Assembly: GCA_021813195.1 (NCBI GenBank)
Contig: JAKALI010000028.1
Span: 1 to 17,814 of the forward strand
Source of the DNA: Pseudomonadota bacterium
GTDB taxonomy: Bacteria > Pseudomonadota > Alphaproteobacteria > Rhizobiales > Hyphomicrobiaceae
DNA: 17,814 nt
Direction: 5' to 3'
Each line of letters begins with the position of its first letter. The first letter of the stretch is position 1. The notes under the pieces are model-generated. The model worked only from the letters and a program-made list of their open reading frames with translations, was not told the origin of the DNA and ran no database searches. The position numbers and the translations under genes were made by a program. Below are positions 7,692 through 14,567 of the stretch, piece by piece.

Positions 7692-8081
7692 TCAGTTGTC
7701 CTTGGCACCCTGATCGATCCACTCCTGGATAACCTTGATCTGGTCCGGGGTGAGCCATTCCGAGGGTGCACCCGGCGTATGACTCTTGGGCATGGCGATC
7801 GAGGGATCCGCCTCATGGTTGATCAGCCGGACCAACGTGCTGGCGGCGCTACTTCCCGCGATTACCACATGACCGTACCTAGTGCCCTTCATCACACTTT
7901 GGTAGGTCGCCACGCTAAAACCGCTTGCGACGCAGCCTGGCGCGCCGGGCGAGTGACAAGAGATGCACCGTGCCTCCAATATCGGGTGGACGTCGGTCTT
8001 GAAGCTCACCTCTCGGTAACAACCTGCGAGAGCGACAACGAACGGGATCAGTGCTAGTTTCATCAAGACTTGCGCGTTCAT
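7692..8081 (-). CDS. Monohaem c-type cytochrome lipoprotein (PSCyt1-like)
   Basis: 129 residues. The N-terminus MKLALIPFVVALAGC is a lipoprotein signal with a lipobox (LAGC) and lipidated C21. One haem motif, CISCH, lies at 39-43, preceded by the typical FKTDVHPILEARC. This opening and the distal IVVIAGSSAASTLVRLI / WLTPDQIKVIQEWIDQGAKDN-like features place it with the planctomycete-type cytochrome c (PSCyt1) family. It is the last gene of the redox operon: its ATG is 3 nt past the NrfD stop, with a good GGAG-type ribosome binding site inside the NrfD end. It likely sits on the periplasmic face of a membrane and passes electrons to or from the NrfD complex. The partner is not determined. Confidence 0.88.
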   Translation of the reverse strand: MNAQVLMKLALIPFVVALAGCYREVSFKTDVHPILEARCISCHSPGAPGCVASGFSVATYQSVMKGTRYGHVVIAGSSAASTLVRLINHEADPSIAMPKSHTPGAPSEWLTPDQIKVIQEWIDQGAKDN

Positions 8082-8084
8082 GAC

Positions 8085-9347
8085 TCACGCTCCTTCTTCC
8101 GATACCCGCGCGGATTCCCATGCGGGCACACCGTCAACCACACCGGACGTCTCGGGATTCGCTTCGGCCGTTTCGGCACGCTCCCAAGGCGGCAACAGAC
8201 GTACCAAGAACCATAGCCAGACGAAGCTGCTGGCAAACAGGGACAGTGCCCAGACGACGCCCTCGCGGCCCCAGAGCGGTGGATAGAACGTCAGGAAGCC
8301 TCTTGCAGTCTTGGAAAGCTCCTGCCCACCGATCACGACGTTCCAGCGCATCGCCAGCACCGCGACCATCATCAGCACAGCGGAGAAACTCATCCAGAAC
8401 GTCAAGGTCCGGCCTTGCGTGCGCCAAGCCAGCAACCCGCTCAATATGACAAGCGGAATCACCGAACACAGGGCCTGGATCGTGAGACCAGCCCAGATGG
8501 GCCCGGTGATCAATTGTTCGATCACGTCGATACCTTCGAGGCGCCGGTAGAACATCTCGACATATTCGAGACCTTCCACAACGACGGTGACGATCAGGAA
8601 GCCCCACATCACCCAAGCGAGTCCCCGCATGCACTTCTGGTCGAGCTTAGTCTTTCGGACCATCGACGACACCACATAGATGACGACGAGCGCAGCCACG
8701 CCAGAGACCACAGCGGATAGGAGGAAGATGATGGGCATGAGGTCCGACGACCACCATTCGCGCGATTTCAGCGAGCCGAATACGAAGCCGACATAACCGT
8801 GCAGACCGGCAGCGGCCGGGATGCCAAGTGCGGCCAGGGCCGTGGCCCATTTGTGGTCGTAGCGCAGGGCGCGCTCTGACACGTCATAAGAGCCAAGCGT
8901 CAGTACGCGATAGAGCCTGCGCCTCCAGCCGGCCGCCGACTGCGCCATGGCGACGATGTCGGCCCGGAAGGCAAACCAGATTTCCAGCATGAGGAGGACG
9001 GCGTAGAAGCCCGCCACGTACCCGAAGGCCGCAAAGGCCGAGGTCCAGTGGGCAGTCCAGATCGCCTCCAGGGCCCGCTCCGGATGGCCGAGATGCGACA
9101 GCAGGGTCATAGGCGCGAAGCACAGGAACGCGAACGCCGAAATCAGGGCCAGGCGAGCAACCGGCTTGAAATTCTCGAGCCGGAAGGTGTGGTAAAGGCT
9201 CGAAACGATGAAGGCCCCCGCGACCAGACCCGTGATGTACGGGTAGATGACGATGAGGACGCCCCACGGCAGAACGGTCTCGTTCGGATAGACGTAGCCC
9301 GAGTAGGGCGACGCCACGTAGGAAGCAATATGAACCAGCGTGCCCAT
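8085..9347 (-). CDS. NrfD/PsrC-family quinone-interacting membrane subunit
   Basis: 420 residues starting at the ATG that shares one base with the FeS gene stop (TGATG), with GAGGTG a few bases upstream. The open frame continues further upstream but that part overlaps the FeS gene and is not used. The start VHIASYVASPYSGYVYPNE, then LPWGVLIVIYPYITGLVAGAFIVSSLYHTF and LSHLGHPERALEA, is characteristic of NrfD/PsrC/HybB proteins that exchange electrons between an iron-sulfur partner and membrane quinone. About ten hydrophobic helices are visible, e.g. WVMWGFLIVTVVVEGLEYVE and FWMSFSAVLMMVAVLAMRW. It pairs with the preceding four-cluster FeS protein. The C-terminus ends in a soluble acidic tail. 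Confidence 0.94.
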   Translation of the reverse strand: MGTLVHIASYVASPYSGYVYPNETVLPWGVLIVIYPYITGLVAGAFIVSSLYHTFRLENFKPVARLALISAFAFLCFAPMTLLSHLGHPERALEAIWTAHWTSAFAAFGYVAGFYAVLLMLEIWFAFRADIVAMAQSAAGWRRRLYRVLTLGSYDVSERALRYDHKWATALAALGIPAAAGLHGYVGFVFGSLKSREWWSSDLMPIIFLLSAVVSGVAALVVIYVVSSMVRKTKLDQKCMRGLAWVMWGFLIVTVVVEGLEYVEMFYRRLEGIDVIEQLITGPIWAGLTIQALCSVIPLVILSGLLAWRTQGRTLTFWMSFSAVLMMVAVLAMRWNVVIGGQELSKTARGFLTFYPPLWGREGVVWALSLFASSFVWLWFLVRLLPPWERAETAEANPETSGVVDGVPAWESARVSEEGA

Positions 9348-10198
9348 CAGGACACCTCGCTGTCGATTTCGTTGTAGAAGACGTGCGGCCCGTTTCCGGT
9401 CCACGGCTTGAGCACACGCACCCGGTGCGTGCGTATGAATTCGTTGATCTCGCTGCCCGGATCGTTGAGATCGCCGAAGATTCTGCCTTGTACGGGACAA
9501 ACCTCGACACAGGCGGGCTTCAGCCCCTTCGTGATCCGGTGGTAGCACCAGGTGCACTTGTCTGCGGTGTTTGTTTCCTCATTGAAGTACCGCGCGCCGT
9601 ATGGGCAGGCCTGAACACAATAGCGGCAGCCGATGCAATAGTTCTTGTCGATCAGCACGACGCCGTCCGGCGTCTTATAAGTAGCGCCGACCGGACAGAC
9701 CTGAACGCAGGGCGGGTTCTCGCAATGATTGCAGAGCTTGGCGACGAAGAAGGACTTCTCGACCTTGTCGCCCTTGTAGCGGTTGGCGAAGCGGTAATTG
9801 GTCGGTATATCTGCCGCCGCGATGTTTACGGGATCGTCCTGGCTGTCGACCCGCGGCTTGTCCTCACCCTCGAGATAGACATAACGCTCTACCCAGGTGC
9901 GGTAGTCGTTAGGATTGAACGGAACGTTGTTTTCAACCTTGCACGCTTCGACACAGCGCAAACAGCCGATACAGCGCGTGGTGTCGACGCCGAACGCCCA
10001 GCGGTGTTTTGTCCAGTCATATCCGGGAACCGGCCCCTTTGCCGGAAATTCCGCCTCGGTCCTGGCGGCCGCCGGTGTGTTCTGCAGCGCGACCGCAGCC
10101 GCGCCCGAACACACCGCCGCGGTAGCGGACAATTCCCCGAGCAGACGCATGAAGCCGCGCCGGCCCATTTCCTGCTTGGTAGGTTTGGTGTCACTCAT
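9347..10198 (-). CDS. Tat-exported ferredoxin-like subunit with four [4Fe-4S] sites (NrfC/PsrB type)
   Basis: 283 residues. The Tat-type signal has a twin arginine (MGRRGFMRLLG, R13/R14) followed by a hydrophobic stretch ending near NTPAAA. Sixteen cysteines form four cluster sites: C76/C79/C82/C86 (CIGCLRCVEAC), C156/C159/C164/C168 (CNHCENPPCVQVC), C188/C191/C194/C198 (CIGCRYCVQAC) and C215/C218/C230/C234. The order and spacing are those of the electron-transfer subunits of the PsrB/NrfC/TtrB/DmsB family, which relay electrons between a periplasmic redox partner and an NrfD-type quinone subunit, encoded next with a one-base overlap. It starts 42 nt after the tetrahaem cytochrome, with AGGAAA upstream of the ATG. 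No molybdopterin catalytic partner is encoded in the window. Confidence 0.95.
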   Translation of the reverse strand: MSDTKPTKQEMGRRGFMRLLGELSATAAVCSGAAAVALQNTPAAARTEAEFPAKGPVPGYDWTKHRWAFGVDTTRCIGCLRCVEACKVENNVPFNPNDYRTWVERYVYLEGEDKPRVDSQDDPVNIAAADIPTNYRFANRYKGDKVEKSFFVAKLCNHCENPPCVQVCPVGATYKTPDGVVLIDKNYCIGCRYCVQACPYGARYFNEETNTADKCTWCYHRITKGLKPACVEVCPVQGRIFGDLNDPGSEINEFIRTHRVRVLKPWTGNGPHVFYNEIDSEVS

Positions 10199-10240
10199 GT
10201 TCTTTTTCCTGTTTCCCTTGCAGATGGTGGCCGGTGTCGT

Positions 10241-11008
10241 TCAGGTCCGGCAGGACAAGCCCGAAAAATAGGCCGCTAGGTTTCGTATGTCGGCCGCGCT
10301 CAGACCTTTCGCGACCGGGCTCATGATCGGATTGTTGCGTCCGCCGCTCTGGAAGGCGGTCAGTGCACCACTTAGATATTCATTCTTCTGGCAGGCGAGA
10401 TTCGGGAAGGTACCGAGAGTGCTAATGCCGGAAGCACCGTGGCAGGCCGCGCAAACTGCGGCGGCCTTGGCCTTTCCCGCCCCCACGTCCGCTGCGCCGC
10501 CCGGTACGCTGGCAAGAACGATTGGTCCGCCGCTTGGCGAAGTCAGGGGCGAATGCGGATTATGGCAGGCGGTGCACTGCTTGCCCTGCGCGTGGGTGGA
10601 GACGACGATCTGCGGCTGGGTTGCCGGCCGGCCAGCGATCCGCTGATGACATTCGACGCACAGCTTCAACGAATCGTATGGCATGGGTATTCCGGCCGCC
10701 GCTTGCGCGACACGTGCCGCGGACGCGGTCGTGGGAATGGGCCCGATCGCTTGTGCCATGTGACAGACTTGGCACTGCACGACCTTGTGGATGCCGTCGG
10801 ACCAGACCGCATATTCCTTCGGAAAGACCTTCGCATAGGACGTCGCGTCGCGGATCTTCGGTGTGGCGCTGGCGATCTCCTCCACCGAGGCGGCACGGTA
10901 ATGGCCATAGGCCCAGAACGAATGCGGCGGTAGAAAGCGTTTTCCGGCAGCGAACAACGCAGCCAGTACGACAAGAAGCACAAGGAGCCGGACGATATGC
11001 TTGGGCAC
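10241..11008 (-). CDS. Membrane-anchored tetrahaem c-type cytochrome
   Basis: 255 residues from a GTG start with GGAG 8-9 nt upstream. An in-frame ATG at 11068 is rejected because it would fall at or upstream of the transcription start predicted from the -24/-12 promoter. An N-terminal helix (HIVRLLVLLVVLAALFAAG) is an uncleaved anchor or signal. Four haem motifs follow: CQVCH (79-83), CVECH (117-121), CTACH (145-149) and CAACH (186-190). The first three lie in a small multihaem part (cytochrome c7/NrfB-like spacing). The fourth belongs to a class-I c4/c553-like domain whose distal ligand may be M229 in NNPIMSPVAKGL, followed by ADIRNLAAYFSGL. As first gene of the operon it probably exchanges electrons with the FeS/NrfD pair on the periplasmic side. 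Confidence 0.93.
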   Translation of the reverse strand: MPKHIVRLLVLLVVLAALFAAGKRFLPPHSFWAYGHYRAASVEEIASATPKIRDATSYAKVFPKEYAVWSDGIHKVVQCQVCHMAQAIGPIPTTASAARVAQAAAGIPMPYDSLKLCVECHQRIAGRPATQPQIVVSTHAQGKQCTACHNPHSPLTSPSGGPIVLASVPGGAADVGAGKAKAAAVCAACHGASGISTLGTFPNLACQKNEYLSGALTAFQSGGRNNPIMSPVAKGLSAADIRNLAAYFSGLSCRT

Positions 11009-11079
11009 GATTTGCTCTCCAAATGAAGTCGCGTCTGCAATAGGCGTGGAAGGCCGCGGTCTATCCACGTCGATTAAGG

Positions 11080-11095
11080 AGCAACTTGCGTGCCA
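11080..11095 (-). promoter_or_regulatory. Sigma-54 (-24/-12) promoter of the redox operon
   Basis: Read on the minus strand the site is TGGCACG-CAAG-TTGCT, a full match to the consensus TGGCACG-N4-TTGCW with GG and GC at the invariant spacing. It points to the tetrahaem cytochrome GTG, leaving a predicted 5' leader of roughly 60 nt that contains the ribosome binding site. Together with the NtrC-type activator in the same locus it strongly suggests sigma-54 control. Confidence 0.88.
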
Positions 11096-11120
11096 AGATA
11101 GAAAACTGCCCTTTTTCCAA

Positions 11121-11197
11121 GAAATTCGAGATTGCGCTTAATTGCATACTCTCATTTCCGAGAATTAACTTGGTCCTAGAATTTCGAAATTCGAGAT
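11121..11197. promoter_or_regulatory. Candidate enhancer (UAS) region for the sigma-54 activator
   Basis: The 12-mer GAAATTCGAGAT occurs twice in the same orientation, at 11121-11132 and 11186-11197. The second copy overlaps a perfect 14-bp palindrome, GAATTTCGAAATTC (11179-11192). These lie about 25-115 bp upstream of the -24 element, the usual position for activator-binding sites of NtrC-type proteins. That the encoded regulator binds here is an inference. Confidence 0.55.
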
Positions 11198-11777
11198 CGG
11201 AGAAATTGTTATCAGCGTCACTTGTTTGGAATCATTCGGGCTCGCAATGTGCCGAATAGATTTGTAAGGTCAGAAGGAGCAGCACGAATTGCTGCATAGG
11301 CCCATCTTCACGACACGCAGCCGTGCGCCTCTCGGTTCAATGCATTGTTTATGAGGCGCTTTGGTGTCAGCCGTTGCCTAGAGCAGGCGCTTTAGTGACG
11401 CCGGCGGATTCGTTGGACGTGGGAGACATTGAAGCTGCAAGCATCGCCAGTGGAATGCAGCCGCACTCAATTTCGACGGCTTTCGCACATCGATCTTGGA
11501 GTCATTCGATGTTACCGAATTTGGGAGAAATTCTCGGAACTGAGATAATTTACCTATTTCTTAGTTGCGGGAAAATCCCGTCACTCTCATGATTGCTGGC
11601 AAGGATCTTTGACACAGGAAATGGCCCGCCGATTCCGATCGACGGTAGAGAGGCATTTGTACGACGGATATGCGGCGCAGGAGGCGGGACTTGAACGTCG
11701 GTCAACAATCTCTCATCCGCGGGTCGAGCCGCATGACCTTGTTTCGTTTGGGGCTGCCTCTGTCTAGTTGGCGAGCG
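11198..11777. other. Long non-coding stretch upstream of the redox operon
   Basis: No gene is recognised on either strand. It holds the second 16-mer copy and a 13-bp palindrome CGGGA-AAA-TCCCG at 11568-11580. A 48-codon plus-strand frame (ATG at 11621, stop at 11765-11767, beginning MARRFRSTVERHLYDGYAAQ) has plausible composition but a poorly spaced ribosome binding site and no known motif; it is left uncalled. A plus-strand frame from GTG 11323 (89 codons) is also unsupported. The right part may include the downstream end of the IS110 element, whose edge is not visible because this family lacks clear terminal inverted repeats. Confidence 0.4.
11529..11544. repeat. 16-mer repeated in inverted orientation upstream of the redox operon
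   Basis: AATTCTCGGAACTGAG here matches the reverse complement of 11151-11166 (AATTCTCGGAAATGAG) at 15 of 16 positions. This copy is embedded in an 11-bp palindrome, GAGAAATTCTC (11525-11535). The two copies are ~380 bp apart and may be further regulator sites. Confidence 0.45.
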
Positions 11778-11898
11778 TCAAAGGCTCATAGTGCACACGA
11801 GGGCTCCCCGGCATTGTCCTGCCCCCAGCGCCGTATACCGCGCCGAGGCTGATCCTGGTTTTGCGATCTCCTTCTTCCGGTGGTCCGCTACGTCATGG

Positions 11899-13013
11899 TC
11901 ACATCGCCTTTGGCGCGGATCGAACCGTACAGGCGATCGACCAGATGAAGCCCACCATCTCGCGAGCGATGGCGGCATTGACGACGTTGCGGCCTTGCCG
12001 CGCGCGCTCAGCCGGCGATATCGGGTGCAGAGCCGAACTTGCGCTTTCCAGCCAATGTCGCGAACGACTTTCGGCAGCGCTTCGATCCGATCGACCTTGT
12101 GGCGGCCGATGCGCGCCCTCATTCGATAAGCCCAGGCGCCCTCGATCAGCGCACGCCGGACATGGGCGTTGCCAGTCTTTGTGATGCCACCGCGCCGGAC
12201 GGTCTCGCCGCTCGATCGCTCGCCCGGGACCAGGCCGAAATAGGCCATGAGCTGGCGCGGGTTTGAAAAGCGTGTGAAGTCGCCAACTTCCGCGACCAGC
12301 ACCACCGCATTGATCAGCGCGATGCCCCGCATCGCCTGCAAGGCGTCGACAACCGGGCGTAGATTCCATTCTGGGAGAAGGCTGGATATCTGTTCCTCCA
12401 CACGCTGCAGGCGCCGTTCCGCATCCATGACGGCATCGACATAGTCCTGAAATGCGATCTGCTGAGCCGGATGGTCAAAGGCCAAAGTCGACAGCCACCG
12501 CCGGTAAGCCATGCGCCATGCGGTTCCGCGGCCGTGCTTGCGGCCGTGACGAAGCAGAAAACCTTGGAGATGCTGGCGGGCGCGCGTCACGATTTGCCGC
12601 ACGACACTGCGCAACCGGACCAGGTCGCGCATGGCTTCGTGATCGGCGTCGGGCACCCAGACGGGCGTCAACTCCCCCGCGCGATGAAGCCGCGCGAGCA
12701 TGGTGGCATCGCGACGATCTGTCTTCACCCGATTGCCAGGCTTCGTCGGAATTAGTGACGGCGCCACCACGTCGCACCGATGGCCGAGAGTCGTCAGTTG
12801 GCGATGAACGCCATAGCCACACGGTCCGGCCTCGTAACAAAACGCCAGCGGCTGGCCGGGACGCCGGAGATGGTCGCACAACTTGCCGATGGCGCCGGGA
12901 TCATTGGCAATCTCGCCCAGGTATTCCAGCCTTCCGCGGCGGCCGCTTTCCGCCACCGCCACCGAGATCCGTTCTTTGTGAATATCCAAGCCAACAAATC
13001 TGGTATGTTCCAT
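11899..13013 (-). pseudogene. IS110-family transposase (DEDD), frameshifted near its C-terminus
   Basis: The N-terminal RuvC-like domain shows the DEDD residues: D10 (FVGLDIHKE), E61 (FCYEAGP), and D99/D102 (VKTDRRDA). The C-terminal Tnp domain has MRGIALINAVVLVAEVGDF, FGLVPGERSSGE with the likely catalytic serine, and ITKTGNAHVRRALIEGAW. These enzymes insert the element using a bridge RNA. After RYRRLSARGK (around 12000) the family sequence continues in another frame as RNVVNAAIAREMVGFIWSIA and ends at the TGA at 11899. The original frame instead runs on to 11778 with unrelated residues. Loss of one G in a GGCAAGGG-like stretch would explain it. The defect falls after the catalytic motifs, so activity is uncertain. 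The element sits between the redox operon and the HiPIP gene. Confidence 0.88.
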
Positions 13014-13176
13014 GAGGCCCGTCTCCTATGCATGAGGCTCTGTGCCGGACACCCGGCTTAACCCTCGTACCGTTGCATACCGGATGACGGGCCACCCTCA
13101 GGCCCAGCAATCATAGGGACTAGAGGGGCGTAGCGGTACGGAGCCGTCACGAAGCGCGCAAAGCCATCACACCGCT
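13014..13176 (-). ncRNA. Non-coding 5' end of the IS110 element, candidate bridge RNA
   Basis: IS110-group elements encode a structured bridge RNA in the non-coding end upstream of the transposase. The region immediately upstream of this transposase is gene-free and rich in pairing potential. GGCCCGTC (13016-13023) pairs perfectly with GACGGGCC (13086-13093), and CGTACC (about 13066) with GGTACG (about 13134). RNA ends and loop guides cannot be set from one copy, and its right edge is arbitrary. Confidence 0.35.
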
Positions 13177-13192
13177 TGTGATCAAGTTCACA
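13177..13192. promoter_or_regulatory. CRP-like palindrome TGTGA-N6-TCACA
   Basis: TGTGA-TCAAGT-TCACA matches the CRP/Vfr consensus half-sites exactly. It lies between the HiPIP stop and the IS110 transposase start, so it could regulate the IS or its RNA, or be a short hairpin after the HiPIP gene. Function is unproven. Confidence 0.35.
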
Positions 13193-13226
13193 GGGGGTAT
13201 CGCTGTTTGTTAGTAATGGAAGCGTG

Positions 13227-13532
13227 TCAGTTCTTCTTCACGTAGAACTTGCACCAAGCCGACGGACTGATTTTACCGTCGACGACGCTGCAAGCCGCCG
13301 GCGGTTGGAACAACGCGCAGGTGGCGCAGCTTTGGCCGCCCTTAGCCGTAGGCTGGTATGCGGCAGCGGCCTGTGAGAGTTTTGTGGCCTGTGCCGGATT
13401 AGCGGTGACGGCCAAGGTGGCTACAGCGACACCGGCGCTTCCCGCCGCAATGGCGGCGCGATGCAGAAGCTGGCGACGTGACATCTTTGAAGAATATTGC
13501 ATGCCAGAAGTTCGTTGCGACTTATGACCCAT
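13227..13532 (-). CDS. High-potential iron-sulfur protein (HiPIP), Tat-exported
   Basis: 101 residues. The chosen ATG has AGGGGAG nine nt upstream; M11 and M17 are alternatives. The Tat signal has twin arginines (MSRRQLLHRAAIAAG, R19/R20), a hydrophobic core and AQA before the predicted mature protein (~51-101). Mature ligands C69, C72, C81 and C94 sit in CATCALFQ...AACSVVDGKISPSAWC, the C-x2-C-x8-C-x12-C pattern of HiPIPs binding one high-potential [4Fe-4S] cluster. The ~52-residue mature size is at the short end of the family, like the Iro protein of Acidithiobacillus ferrooxidans. HiPIPs carry electrons in the periplasm between cytochromes and terminal oxidases or reaction centres. It is monocistronic and separated from the redox operon by the IS110 element. 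Confidence 0.92.
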   Translation of the reverse strand: MGHKSQRTSGMQYSSKMSRRQLLHRAAIAAGSAGVAVATLAVTANPAQATKLSQAAAAYQPTAKGGQSCATCALFQPPAACSVVDGKISPSAWCKFYVKKN

Positions 13533-13589
13533 TTCCAGGCTCCCCTAGTCTCAAGTGCGCGAAAGATGAATGACCCTCGAAATAATATT

Positions 13590-13603
13590 TTGATGCAGAT
13601 CAA
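13590..13603. promoter_or_regulatory. FNR/Anr/FixK-type box upstream of the HiPIP gene
   Basis: TTGAT-GCAG-ATCAA is a perfect match to the TTGAT-N4-ATCAA consensus. Its centre is ~65 bp upstream of the HiPIP ATG, compatible with control of that gene by an oxygen- or nitrogen-oxide-responsive FNR-family regulator. A TATTAT (minus strand) just downstream would place the box over the promoter if it is the -10. A divergent gene starts ~270 bp away. Confidence 0.6.
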
Positions 13604-13870
13604 CTCTCGCATCGCAACAAGGAGAGCACGACATTGCTGCGCTCCCTTTTTTTTGATATTGATCCGCTCTTCCACCACGGATTGCTCTATGCGACCGGCA
13701 CGTATAATGGCCCGCAATGAAGATTGCCAAAGTTTTGCATGCCTCATATGCAGGGTAATGGTCGCAAAATGCCAAAGCGTGGTACTCGTTGGAATTGTCC
13801 GCGCCTGCTTCGCGATCTCACCAGCATCTACGTATGTATGTCCTCTTACTGTCAATATTTGAGGATATTT

Positions 13871-14308
13871 ATGATGGGAACCTCTGACAGAAAGAGAGTC
13901 ATTCTTGTCTGCGGCCCGGCGAACAGCGGGAGGACTGAGTCCATTCGGCGATTCCTGGGGTCGCTGGGAATGCACTTTCCGAATCGTCCCAGTGATGTCA
14001 CCGTCGTCGTGCAGATTCAGAAAGATGGTATTTTGCGGAACCTCGGTATTACGAGCGCGGGAGAGGAACCTGAGGCCATAAAGAGGAATCTGCAGTTCTT
14101 AAATAGATACCCCTGGGATGTCATTGTCTGCGCGGCCAAGTCCCAAGGTAACACGGCTGACTATGTCCGAGAATTTGCCGATAGCGGGCGGGCAGAGCTA
14201 ATCCCGGTGCCAACCTCGAGAGCCGGTGCCCGCGAAATCGAAGCCGAACAAAGAAGGGTCGCGCAGAAAATTGAAAATTACATCTGGCAACGTGAGCCAG
14301 CTGCGTGA
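13871..14308 (+). CDS. Small P-loop-like protein with Arg in the Walker A position
   Basis: 145 residues from an ATG with TGAGGA 5-10 nt upstream; an open frame reaches back to 13724 but has no such site and an atypical sequence. The protein opens MMGTSDRKRVILVCGPANSGRTESIRRFL: a beta strand followed by a glycine loop, GPANSGRT at 15-22, like Walker A (GxxxxGK[ST]) but with Arg for Lys. A second strand-like segment, DVTVVVQIQKDG, and later WDVIVCAAKSQGNTADYVREF plus AELIPVPTSRAG, fit an alternating alpha/beta fold. I do not recognise the family. It may be a nucleotide-binding or degenerate P-loop protein. It is convergent with the cytochrome c4 gene and divergent from HiPIP. Confidence 0.65.
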   Translation: MMGTSDRKRVILVCGPANSGRTESIRRFLGSLGMHFPNRPSDVTVVVQIQKDGILRNLGITSAGEEPEAIKRNLQFLNRYPWDVIVCAAKSQGNTADYVREFADSGRAELIPVPTSRAGAREIEAEQRRVAQKIENYIWQREPAA

Positions 14309-14567
14309 CAGAGTTTTGCGTTCTCAACGCAGCTGAGGCACGCTAGTTCTGAACCACCTGAAGATATTCATGGGCTGCCACCATCTTGAAGCGAGCAGCC
14401 ATGGTGCATCGTCTCTGTCTATCGAAGCTTCGGGGAGAGATTTCCCCTCCCCGAAACAGCGATTCTGAAATGCAATGCCGTCTTGTCTACTGGCATCACG
14501 CCTTGTGTCTGATGACGCACCGACCAACGAAGTCATGTGGATCGGTCATTGAACGAACGCACATTAT
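14309..14567. other. Convergent intergenic gap, no gene
   Basis: Contains the strong hairpin listed separately. A plus-strand frame at 14386-14631 runs into the cytochrome gene on the other strand and has no support. Confidence 0.5.
14429..14455. terminator. Strong hairpin between convergent genes
   Basis: TTCGGGGAG (14429-14437) and CTCCCCGAA (14447-14455) form a perfect 9-bp GC-rich stem with a 9-nt loop. It lies between the P-loop gene (plus) and the cytochrome c4 gene (minus), where a bidirectional terminator is expected. Neither side has a real T-tract. Confidence 0.5.

Noticed and set aside
9348..9557. 70-residue N-terminal extension of the NrfD frame
   Set aside because: It overlaps the FeS gene in another frame, is Arg-rich and unlike NrfD proteins; the TGATG-coupled ATG with GAGGTG is the better start.
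11009..11068. ATG start 20 codons upstream of the tetrahaem cytochrome
   Set aside because: It falls at the transcription start predicted from the -24/-12 promoter, whereas the GTG at 11008 has a well-placed GGAG.
11690..11760. tRNA-like 3' arm: GCGGGACTTGAAC on the plus strand resembles a T-arm read from the minus strand
   Set aside because: The bases flanking the loop do not pair into a T-stem and no anticodon or acceptor stem can be drawn.
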